DNA of 64,000 bases from the NCBI RefSeq assembly GCF_014640075.1, contig NZ_BMGG01000004.1, positions 567,048 through 631,047 on the forward strand, read 5' to 3'. Source of the stretch: Chelatococcus reniformis. GTDB taxonomy: Bacteria > Pseudomonadota > Alphaproteobacteria > Rhizobiales > Beijerinckiaceae. The notes beneath the pieces were generated by a model, which saw only the letters and a program-made list of their open reading frames with translations, did not search any database and was not told the origin of the DNA. Shown here one piece after another: positions 43,710 through 51,249 of this stretch; the first letter of the stretch is position 1, and every line of letters starts with the position of its first letter. Both the position numbers and the translations under genes were made by a program.

Positions 43710-46060
43710 ACGAATTGCGGAGCGTCATCACGCCGGACCTCGCCAGCACAGGGCGAGCATCGGGGCTGCGCTGGCGGGTGAGCCTGGTCGACGGCGAATC
43801 CGTGTCGGGCTACGTGTTCGCCCCGAGCGATCCCGGGCGGCGTTGGGTGCTGGAGCTGACCGTCGACGGCATCATCGTCGATGTGATCCTGGCGAACCAG
43901 TTCGTCGACGAACTGTGGCGCGCGCGTGAGGGAGACGGGTGCTACGGCTTCTGGGCGCAGCTGCCGTCGAGCGAGCTGCAGGCCGAGGTCGAGGTGCGCG
44001 TCGCCAACACGCACGAGTCGCTACGCCGCTTCCGTCTGCCCGGGCGCGAGAAGGACGTCTTCACCCCGGTCGGGCAGGTGCAATGGCAGGGCGGCCTGCG
44101 CCTTGCCGGATGGGTTGGTCCGAGCCGCACGACCCCATGGCTTCGCTTCGCCGTCGATGGCGAATGCGTGCTGGAATGCGCTCCCAACCGCTGGTCGCAT
44201 GTGACCAGGGTCACCAGTCACGAGGCCGTGCCGGGCTTTGATGTGCACCTGCCGCGCGAGGTCGCCGACGGCCGGCCGAAGGTGGTGCGCGTCTTCTCGG
44301 GCCAGGGCGAGGAACTCGGCGGCAGCCCGCTCAGCCTCATCGCCTTCCCCGATGCCCTCGCGGACGCGCTCGGCTATCCCGGCGACGAGACGGGTGAGAA
44401 TGTTCGCGCCAGGCTCATCGACCGGATCGTGCCACAATCGCTGCCGTTTGCCGAATATGCCAGCTGGGCCAAGCGATTCCTGCGCCACGACGGCAAGCCG
44501 GGTGATGGTGCGATCGCGGTGGTCGTCATCGGCAACGCCGAGGCCGAGCTCGATCGGACGTCGCGCAGTCTGGAACGCCAGACGTTGACGAACTGGGTTG
44601 CCGGCGCCATCGCGAGCCCTGACGGCATCTGCTTCGATCCGGGCGACCTGGCCGAGTTCCTGAGGACGGAGGGCCGCAACAGCGCCGCGGTCGTGCTCAT
44701 GCGCATGGGCACCGAGTTGGAGCCGAACGGGCTCGGCCGCCTTGCCGCGGCGATCATGGAGAGCCCTGACGCCGTCCTGGCCTACGGCGACGTGACCATC
44801 CCCGGGCGCGACGGTCGGCGCCTGCCCATCGCCTTCCCGGCCTTCGACTACGAGCGCCTGCTCGAGCAGGGCTATCCGGCGTCGCTCTTCGTCTTGCGGG
44901 CCGATGCCCTGTCGTCGGCCTTACAGCAAGGGGCATCCTCGCTGTTTGCACTGGCGCTCGCGCCCTTCGCCGCCGAGTTGCCGCCCGAGGAATTGGCTGT
45001 CCACGTTCCGGGACCGGTTGCCCACGTCGAGCCCCTGCTGGCCGCGGACGCGTTGCGGGACGCAGTCGCGGCCCACCTCGAGAGCCGCGGTGTGCCGTGC
45101 GCGCTGGACGTGGGCCAGGGCCCGATTTTTCCGTGCGTCCGCGTGCGGCGGCAAGCGCCGGCCGAGCCGGTGACGCTGATCATTCCAACGCGCAACCGGC
45201 TGGACCTGCTCAGCGCCTGCATCGATTCGGTGACGCCGCTGATCCGGGCCGGGCGCGCGCGGCTGCTCGTCGTCGACAACGACAGCGACGACGACGATAC
45301 GCTCGCCTACCTCCGCGCGCTCGCCGCCAATGGCGCGACGGTGGAACGGGTGACCGGCGAGTTCAACTTCTCGCGGCTGAACAATCGGGCCGTGGAGCGA
45401 GCGACCACCGAACTGATCTGCCTGCTCAACAACGATGTCGAGGCGCTCGACGAGGACTGGCTGGACGAGATGGCGAGCCGGCTGGCCGAACCGCGGGTCG
45501 GTGCCGTCGGCGCCTTGCTGGCGTGGCCCAGCCGCGTCGTTCAGCACGGTGGCGTCGTCCTCGGCCAGAGCTTTGCGGCCGGGCACGCCCACACCGGATT
45601 GATGTTGGGCGATCCGGGTTACGCCGACCTGCTGCTGGTGGCGCATCAATGCAGTGCCGTGACGGGTGCATGCCTGATGACCCGCAGATCGCTCTATCGT
45701 GAGCTCGGCGGGCTCGATGAAACCCAGTTCTCGGTCAATTTCAACGATGTCGACTATTGCCTGCGGCTGAGCCGAGCCGGCCTGCGGACGGTCTTCACGC
45801 CGCATGCGCGGCTGATCCACAACGAATCCAGCAGCCGGGGGGCGGACCTGGCGCGGCCGAAATCCGAGCGGTTGCGACGTGAATTGGCGGCGCTACGACT
45901 AAACTGGTATGACCAGCTCGCCACTGACATGCTCTACAACCCAATTCTGGGGCTCGATCCCGACCCGTACACAGCGTTGGCTTGGCCGCCGCGCGGGCTG
46001 TCGCCCCGCGCCTGGGCAGCCCCGTCCGTCGACGAGCCGCTGCGAAGGACCATGGAATGA
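43706..46060 (+). CDS. Family 2 glycosyltransferase with long N-terminal extension
   Basis: A 784-residue protein. The C-terminal GT2 domain (about 485-760) has LIIPTRNRLDLLSACIDSV, LVVDNDSDDDD, LLNNDVEALDEDWLDEM and NFNDVDYCLRLSRAGL, resembling rhamnosyltransferase-like enzymes. The first 480 residues are beta-rich early on (RWRVSLVDGESVSGYVF) and then hold a second, degenerate GT2-like stretch around 275-400 (IAVVVIGNAEAELDRTSRSL). ATG 43706 overlaps the upstream stop. The stop overlaps the methyltransferase start, so all three genes are translated together. Confidence 0.85.
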   Translation: MNELRSVITPDLASTGRASGLRWRVSLVDGESVSGYVFAPSDPGRRWVLELTVDGIIVDVILANQFVDELWRAREGDGCYGFWAQLPSSELQAEVEVRVANTHESLRRFRLPGREKDVFTPVGQVQWQGGLRLAGWVGPSRTTPWLRFAVDGECVLECAPNRWSHVTRVTSHEAVPGFDVHLPREVADGRPKVVRVFSGQGEELGGSPLSLIAFPDALADALGYPGDETGENVRARLIDRIVPQSLPFAEYASWAKRFLRHDGKPGDGAIAVVVIGNAEAELDRTSRSLERQTLTNWVAGAIASPDGICFDPGDLAEFLRTEGRNSAAVVLMRMGTELEPNGLGRLAAAIMESPDAVLAYGDVTIPGRDGRRLPIAFPAFDYERLLEQGYPASLFVLRADALSSALQQGASSLFALALAPFAAELPPEELAVHVPGPVAHVEPLLAADALRDAVAAHLESRGVPCALDVGQGPIFPCVRVRRQAPAEPVTLIIPTRNRLDLLSACIDSVTPLIRAGRARLLVVDNDSDDDDTLAYLRALAANGATVERVTGEFNFSRLNNRAVERATTELICLLNNDVEALDEDWLDEMASRLAEPRVGAVGALLAWPSRVVQHGGVVLGQSFAAGHAHTGLMLGDPGYADLLLVAHQCSAVTGACLMTRRSLYRELGGLDETQFSVNFNDVDYCLRLSRAGLRTVFTPHARLIHNESSSRGADLARPKSERLRRELAALRLNWYDQLATDMLYNPILGLDPDPYTALAWPPRGLSPRAWAAPSVDEPLRRTME

Positions 46061-46764
46061 CTGCTTTTCCTGACGTGACCGCCGCAACGGCTTACTCCCC
46101 GGAGCGCCGGGTCCAGCCCGCGAGGATCAGGCGCGTCCTGAACGTCGGCTCCGGTCCGGCCCTTTCCGGCCGCCTGCACGCCGCGTTCCACGGCGGTGGC
46201 TGGGACGAGGTCCGCCTCGACATCGACCCACGCGTGCTGCCCGATCTGGTCGGGTCGATGACCGACATGCGCGGGCTCGTGGCCGACGGCAGCTTCGACG
46301 CGGTCTGGTCGTCGCACAATGTCGAGCATCTCTACGCGCACGAGGTCGTCCCGGCGCTACAGGAGTTCCGCCGGGTGCTGGCGGATACCGGCTTTGCCCT
46401 CATCACTTGCCCGGATCTCGAACGGGTCTGTCAGATGGTCATCGCCGACGACCTCGATAACGTCGCCTACATGTCGCCCGCCGGTCCGATCACGCCGCTC
46501 GACATGCTCTTCGGCCACTCGAAATCCATCGAGAGCGGCAACGAGTTCATGGCGCACAACACGGGCTTCACCGCGAAGCGTCTCGGCCGGCTGATTCTCG
46601 AGGCCGGTTTTGCCGAAGCGCGGGTGGCCGCCGGACCGGCTTGGGACCTATGGGCTCTCGGCCTCATGCCCCGCGCCGATCTCGCGGAGGTTTACGTCAC
46701 GCTGAGGGGGACCGCGCAGGCGCGGCTGGCGGAGCAGATCGAAGCCGGCTCGGCCAGCGCGTAG
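46057..46764 (+). CDS. SAM-dependent methyltransferase (type 11-like)
   Basis: A 235-residue class I methyltransferase: motif I LNVGSGP, an acidic RLDIDPRVLPD strand end, then FDAVWSSHNVEHLYAHEVVPAL and LADTGFALITCPDL, as in methyltransferases that modify sugars or lipids in glycan clusters. Start ATG 46057 overlaps the upstream stop (ATGA). Position at the end of the glycosyltransferase operon suggests glycan O-methylation or chain capping (inference). Confidence 0.85.
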   Translation: MTAFPDVTAATAYSPERRVQPARIRRVLNVGSGPALSGRLHAAFHGGGWDEVRLDIDPRVLPDLVGSMTDMRGLVADGSFDAVWSSHNVEHLYAHEVVPALQEFRRVLADTGFALITCPDLERVCQMVIADDLDNVAYMSPAGPITPLDMLFGHSKSIESGNEFMAHNTGFTAKRLGRLILEAGFAEARVAAGPAWDLWALGLMPRADLAEVYVTLRGTAQARLAEQIEAGSASA

Positions 46765-46898
46765 CGCTGCGAGCAGCCCTTCGCCACGGACGGCCCCCTT
46801 CCGCGCGGACGGCGCGCTGAGCACGGGCGGGGGCTCTTGCGCCCCGCAGCGGGCGCGGGAACAGTACAACCACTCCATGCGAGCCGGCTCAGGTTCCG

Positions 46899-48107
46899 AT
46901 GAACGTTCTGTTCGTACACAATAATTTTCCGGCACAATTCCGCCATGTCGCACCGGCCCTCGCCAAGATCGCCGGCGTCCGTGTCGCCGCCATCGGCACC
47001 TGGACGGCGAGGGACGTCGAAGGCGTGAGACTCGAGCGCTATCGTGCCGAAGGTCCCTCGTCCCAGGCGCACACCTTCGCGCGGCGCTTCGATGCCGAAT
47101 GTCGCCGCGCCGAAGAGGTGATCTACGCAGCGACCAAGTTGCGCAGCAGTGGCTTTGAGCCGGATGTCATCGTCGGCCACAGTGGCTGGGGCGAGACCAT
47201 ACCATTGCGGGAAATGTTCCCGAGGGCCAGGATCGTCGTCTACAGCGAGTTCTACTACCGCAGCCGCGGACTCGACGTCGGCTTCGATCCAGAGTTCCCG
47301 TCCTACGGGGTCGACGGCATGGTCGGCCTCAATGCGCGCAACGCCTCGCAACTGTTGGCTCTGGCGGACGCCGATATCGGCATATCGCCCACGCAATGGC
47401 AGCGCTCCACCTATCCGCCCGAGCTCCAGGCCAAGATTCAGGTGATCCACGAAGGCATTGATACCGCGATCGTGGCCCCCAATCCGGGCGCCACGTTCGA
47501 ACTGGCGTCGGGCCGCCGGTTGACGCGCGACGACGAAGTCGTGACCTTCGTGGCACGCGCGCTCGAGCCCTTGCGCGGCTTCCACGTCTTCATGCGCGCA
47601 TTGCCCGAGATCCAGCGGGCGCAGCCAAAGGCCGAGATTGTCATCGTCGGCGACACGGTGACGCCCTACGGCCTGCGGGCGCGCGGCGGACGGTCCTGGA
47701 AGGAGGTCTTTCTCGGCGAGGTGGAGGGCAGGCTCGACATGAGTCGCATCCATTTCGTCGGACATCTGGCCTACGAGCACTATCTGTCGTTGCTCCAGAT
47801 CTCCAGCGCCCACGTCTATCTCACCTATCCGTTCGTCGTGTCGTGGTCGCTGCTGGAGGCCATGAGCGCGTGCTGCGCCGTCATCGGCTCGGACACGCCG
47901 CCGGTGCGGGAGATCGTGCGCGGGGGGGAGGGCCTGCTGGTGCCCTTCTTCGAACCCAGCGCCATTGCCGCCCAGGTCGTCGCCGTTCTCGAGAAGGGCC
48001 AGGCGTTCGACGGCATGCGGCAACGAGCCCGACAGCGCATCTTAGACGGCTACGACAAGGCCACGGTCTGCGTTCCGCGGTTGATGTCTCTGCTCACGCG
48101 TTTGTGA
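46899..48107 (+). CDS. Family 4 glycosyltransferase
   Basis: A 402-residue GT-B enzyme: start MNVLFVHNNFPAQFRHVAPAL, acceptor-side EFYYRSRGLDVGFDPEF, then VIHEGIDTAIVAPNP, FVARALEPLRGFHVFM, HFVGHLAYEHYLSLLQIS and the donor-binding SWSLLEAMSACCAVIGSD with the conserved Glu. It uses a nucleotide sugar on a cytoplasmic glycan intermediate; specificities not deducible. It starts 134 bp after the methyltransferase gene. Confidence 0.92.
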   Translation: MNVLFVHNNFPAQFRHVAPALAKIAGVRVAAIGTWTARDVEGVRLERYRAEGPSSQAHTFARRFDAECRRAEEVIYAATKLRSSGFEPDVIVGHSGWGETIPLREMFPRARIVVYSEFYYRSRGLDVGFDPEFPSYGVDGMVGLNARNASQLLALADADIGISPTQWQRSTYPPELQAKIQVIHEGIDTAIVAPNPGATFELASGRRLTRDDEVVTFVARALEPLRGFHVFMRALPEIQRAQPKAEIVIVGDTVTPYGLRARGGRSWKEVFLGEVEGRLDMSRIHFVGHLAYEHYLSLLQISSAHVYLTYPFVVSWSLLEAMSACCAVIGSDTPPVREIVRGGEGLLVPFFEPSAIAAQVVAVLEKGQAFDGMRQRARQRILDGYDKATVCVPRLMSLLTRL

Positions 48108-48641
48108 CGATTGCTGCTGGCTGCTTTTTGGGCAGAGCTGTGCGAGAGGACTGCGGTTGCTCTCGCGCCTAAATTCTAGACTTGGCAAAAATATGAGTGG
48201 ATTCAGTCGGTTGTTGATGGCTTTCGGGCTCCTTGACGAAAGGCGTCGGAATTGGCCGAGAATGAAACTACTTCGCCCTGCATGTGTCCCCTTTAGGGAT
48301 GTTGCGCTGCAAAAAACAATCCCGGCGTACTTTAGTTAAAATTCGAAAGTATTTTCCCGGAAATACCGGTTGATTAGATTAAAAATTTTCAGAAATTGTC
48401 GCTCTTCGCCAATTTATGTTGGGCTCTAATTGAATAGGCGCCGAGAATGAACGTCGATAGCGCCCGCTCTATAGAAATTTATACTTGATTGATCATGAAT
48501 TGTGCGAATTTTGACTATAATATGACGCTTGCGCCTCTCCGTCTGGCGGAGAAATGGATTGACTCCGGGATATCGTTACGGCTATCGTCCGGCCACATTC
48601 GAATTATGTCGCGATGCGGCAGCGAACGACGGGGGCACTGA
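48108..48641. other. AT-rich control region upstream of the RTX operon
   Basis: About 534 bp; 48,300-48,530 is strikingly AT-rich for this genome, with A/T runs such as AAAAATTTTC. It holds a perfect TATAAT (48516-48521) and a small hairpin (48536-48552). A 60-codon frame at 48157-48339 has no ribosome site and is not called. Probably the main promoter of the secretion-substrate genes. Confidence 0.6.
48516..48521 (+). promoter_or_regulatory. Perfect -10 hexamer TATAAT upstream of the RTX operon
   Basis: TATAAT preceded by TTGAC within an AT-rich region, 120 bp before the first gene. No -35 at 16-18 nt matches well (TTGATC at 48489 is 21 nt away), so promoter use is uncertain and might require an activator. 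Confidence 0.35.
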
Positions 48642-49694
48642 GTGTTCGACGCGGGGGCACAACGGCGGACGGTCGTATCGGTGGAGCGCGGTCTTTACGT
48701 GCTTCGCTACGCTTCCTGCCCTGACGCGTCGAAGGCGCCCCGGGTGAGCTTCGCGCCCTCGCCGCAGTTCGCGGCCGCGATCCAAATTATTCCCGCGCCG
48801 GGCTACCGGCCCGGCGAGCTGGCGTCTCCCGGCGATGTCGCGGTGATCGTCGCGGCGGACGCGGGTACGTTGGATGTCTTCGTGCATCCGCGTTACGCTG
48901 GCGGGCCGACCGACTCCAATCTTGCCCTCGAGCGACTTGGGCCGAAGGGCGTTGCGGTTGCGTCTCCTGCGGCGGTCGCGCCTCCTGCGACAATGGCGGT
49001 TCCGGTCCAGCGGTCTTCGCCCCCGCTGCCCGCCTCGCCGGCGGGCGCCGGCATGCGCGGCTCAGTCCAGCCGGCGGTGTCCGCCCCTGCTCTGGCTCGG
49101 CTTCTGCTTCATGTCTCCCGCCGCGGCGATGTCGTCGGGCAGCCGGGCGAGTGGGTGGCTGGTCCAGCTGCGCCTGCGCCCATCGAAGGGTTGCAGATCG
49201 ATCTCGCGCCGAGCTCTCCGTTCCGGTTGGAGTATCAGGTTCTGCTCGCCGGCTTCTCGGAGGGGTGGTCGGCCTGGATGCCAGCGGGGACGTTTGCTGG
49301 AACACGGGGGCGCGCGCGGCCGCTGAACGGTGTGCGGTTCCGGCTGGCGAGTTCCGGCCCGGATCGTTACGAGATTGACGCAGAGGCGCTCTATCTGGGT
49401 GCGTCGATCGATCGCAAGACGGGCGTCGAGCTCGAGTTCGTAGCGCCGTCTCCCCGCGACGCACTCGTCGGGTTGCGGTTTGCGCTCACGCGGGCGCAGC
49501 CCGAGTTTGCTGTCGCGGCCATGGCTCCGGTCGCGGCGGGGTTTGCCGGCTCGGCTCCGTCCGGAGCGTCAAGCTTTGCCGGCGGTGTCAACGCTTCTTC
49601 TTCTCCTGCATTTGCTGCGGCGCAAAATCCGCCTGCGGCATCCAATTCGGATGGTGGCCGCATCAAGGTGTTCCGGGCGGCCGGTGTTCGTTGA
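48642..49694 (+). CDS. Unknown protein with a hydrophobic-W (ChW)-like segment
   Basis: A 350-residue protein from GTG 48642 (a later GTG is possible). Residues 1-105 form a beta-rich domain without signal peptide. A Pro/Ala-rich linker follows, then around 180-240 a block resembling the clostridial hydrophobic-W repeat: FRLEYQVLLAGFSEGWSAWM, then AGTFAGTRGRARPLNGVRF, matching the GW...W...G..AGTTG...R.E...I pattern. The C-terminus is Ala/Ser-rich. It ends 33 bp before the RTX gene and is probably co-transcribed with it. It could be a co-secreted matrix or chaperone-like protein; function unknown. Confidence 0.65.
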   Translation: MFDAGAQRRTVVSVERGLYVLRYASCPDASKAPRVSFAPSPQFAAAIQIIPAPGYRPGELASPGDVAVIVAADAGTLDVFVHPRYAGGPTDSNLALERLGPKGVAVASPAAVAPPATMAVPVQRSSPPLPASPAGAGMRGSVQPAVSAPALARLLLHVSRRGDVVGQPGEWVAGPAAPAPIEGLQIDLAPSSPFRLEYQVLLAGFSEGWSAWMPAGTFAGTRGRARPLNGVRFRLASSGPDRYEIDAEALYLGASIDRKTGVELEFVAPSPRDALVGLRFALTRAQPEFAVAAMAPVAAGFAGSAPSGASSFAGGVNASSSPAFAAAQNPPAASNSDGGRIKVFRAAGVR

Positions 49695-49727
49695 GACTCC
49701 TGTGCATTTCAAAATCGGAGTTAAGTA

Positions 49728-50918
49728 ATGGCGACATATGATCTAACTACGGCCCAAGTCGAAGATCTGGTAAGCGCCTCGGGTCCGGCGGACATCCAGG
49801 CGGCGACGCTGGCTGCTCTGCAGGCCACCGGCGTGATCAATGAGAGCGGTGTTGTGGTGACCGAGGGTGGTGCGGGCTCCAGCCAGGAGTTCAACACCCT
49901 CTCGCCTGGCGCGATCTTCCTGGGTGGCGGCGAGGGCGGCACGGCGGACAACTACCGCATCGACGTGGTGGCCACCGACCCGGCGGGCTCCTATCTCAAC
50001 GCCGGCGACGTTGACTATTACGGCCTGCTCGCCTGGGGTGAGGGTTCGGATACCGTCCAGGGCGGCTCGGGCGACTTCCAGACGCTGGTCGGCTTCCAGG
50101 GTGACACGCTCATCACGGGCACCGGCACCAACCAGATTGCCGAGGCTCATGGCGGCGCCACCGCTTACGTCACCGACGGCAACCTCGGTGCTTCGGCTGT
50201 CGGCTCGAACACGATCTTCGGCGGCCTGAACGAGGGTGACTCCTCGGTGCTGCTGTCATACGCCGGCACCAGCGGCAACAGCCTCCTCCAGGTGTTCCAG
50301 GGCAACAACACGCTGCTCGGCCAGAGCGGCTCCGACACGCTGATCGGCGGCACGGGCCAGGATGTCCTCATCGCCGGTCTCGCCGAGGGCGCTCACGACC
50401 TGCTGGTGCTGGGTTCGGGCGGCGGCCAGGCTCAGGTGGTGCAGGGCAACAACGTGCTGATCAGCACCGGCGGTGCCGACTCGCTGTTCGGCGGTGCTGG
50501 TGAGGATAGCCTGTTCGGCGGCGGTCAGAGCTACCTGTTCGCCGGTACGGGCGGCACCGACCTCTTCGGTCAGGGCGGCGACACGCTGTTCAGCGGCGCT
50601 GGCGACGACTACCTCCAGGTCACGGGTTCCGATGCGGGCACGTTCTACCTGAGCAGCTCGGATACGGGCGGCGGTAACGACACGGTCGTCGGCGGCGACG
50701 GCGCCGATCAGTTCTTTGTCGGCAGTGTCGGCAACAACACGATCATGGGTGGCGAGGGCGACGACACGGTCAGCTTCTACAACTACACCGCTGACCAGGC
50801 CACGATCACCCACAACGAGGACGGCAGCACCATGTACCAGTTCGGTTCGGGTGACACCGCTCAGAGCGTCCTCGTCTACGACGTGCAGAACATCATCTTC
50901 AAGTCGTCGGAATCCTGA
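49728..50918 (+). CDS. RTX-type repeat protein, probable type I secretion substrate
   Basis: A 396-residue acidic, Gly/Asp/Ser/Thr-rich protein without signal peptide and without Cys. Residues about 197-347 contain RTX-like calcium-binding nonapeptides (GSDTLIGGTGQD, GGAGEDSLFGGG, GAGDDYLQV, GGDGADQFF, GGEGDDTVS). The C-terminal 45 residues, ending VLVYDVQNIIFKSSES, look like an uncleaved type I secretion signal. The N-terminal 190 residues are also repetitive and beta-rich. GGAG 8 nt before ATG 49728. Codon use is strongly biased, as in an abundant protein. A strong terminator follows, then the exporter genes. Candidate surface-layer, adhesin or biofilm matrix protein. Confidence 0.85.
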   Translation: MATYDLTTAQVEDLVSASGPADIQAATLAALQATGVINESGVVVTEGGAGSSQEFNTLSPGAIFLGGGEGGTADNYRIDVVATDPAGSYLNAGDVDYYGLLAWGEGSDTVQGGSGDFQTLVGFQGDTLITGTGTNQIAEAHGGATAYVTDGNLGASAVGSNTIFGGLNEGDSSVLLSYAGTSGNSLLQVFQGNNTLLGQSGSDTLIGGTGQDVLIAGLAEGAHDLLVLGSGGGQAQVVQGNNVLISTGGADSLFGGAGEDSLFGGGQSYLFAGTGGTDLFGQGGDTLFSGAGDDYLQVTGSDAGTFYLSSSDTGGGNDTVVGGDGADQFFVGSVGNNTIMGGEGDDTVSFYNYTADQATITHNEDGSTMYQFGSGDTAQSVLVYDVQNIIFKSSES

Positions 50919-50949
50919 GCCTCGCTCAGTATCTGATTTCAGAAAGCGA

Positions 50950-50980
50950 AGCGGGAGGCCGGTCGGCCTCCCGCTTTATT
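50950..50980 (+). terminator. Strong intrinsic terminator after the RTX gene
   Basis: Arms AGCGGGAGGCC (50950-50960) and GGCCTCCCGCT (50965-50975) form a perfect 11-bp stem with loop GGTC, followed by TTATTTGTCT. It should end the RTX transcript before the exporter genes, giving the substrate its own, higher expression. Confidence 0.9.
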
Positions 50981-51249
50981 TGTCTCATGCTGTAGGTCCA
51001 TTGCCGATCGGGTGAGAACGGCCCGGCCGGTGAGAACTGCTCCAAATACAAGACTTGGAACACTCCCATCGATCGGATGAGACCGTCCGATCGAGAGGAT
51101 CTCCAGCTCGCGGAGCCCTTGATTCGATGGCCGCGCAGGACTTGCCGACATGTGCGGCAGCGCGCAGACTTGCCCCTGCCGCTGGCGGAGCATGCCTCTG
51201 CGGAGCCACATTGATCGGCAACGTTCTGTGCCGTGGCTGAGGAGCGATG
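50981..51249. other. Intergenic region before the exporter operon
   Basis: Together with the terminator region this makes about 330 bp without a gene. It holds an inverted repeat at 51070-51093 and GAGGAG-like ribosome sequence just before 51247. No promoter hexamers stood out, though a separate exporter promoter is expected because of the terminator. Confidence 0.5.
51070..51093. repeat. Perfect 8-bp inverted repeat, related to dispersed repeats
   Basis: Arms CGATCGGA (51070-51077) and TCCGATCG (51086-51093) with an 8-nt spacer, followed by AGAGGATCTCC. It resembles the ATCCGAT cores at 7271 and 19803. It could also serve as an operator for the exporter operon. Confidence 0.5.

Noticed and set aside
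48157-48339. A 60-codon open frame in the AT-rich region before the RTX operon
   Set aside because: No ribosome site and no recognisable protein features; it lies in a likely control region.
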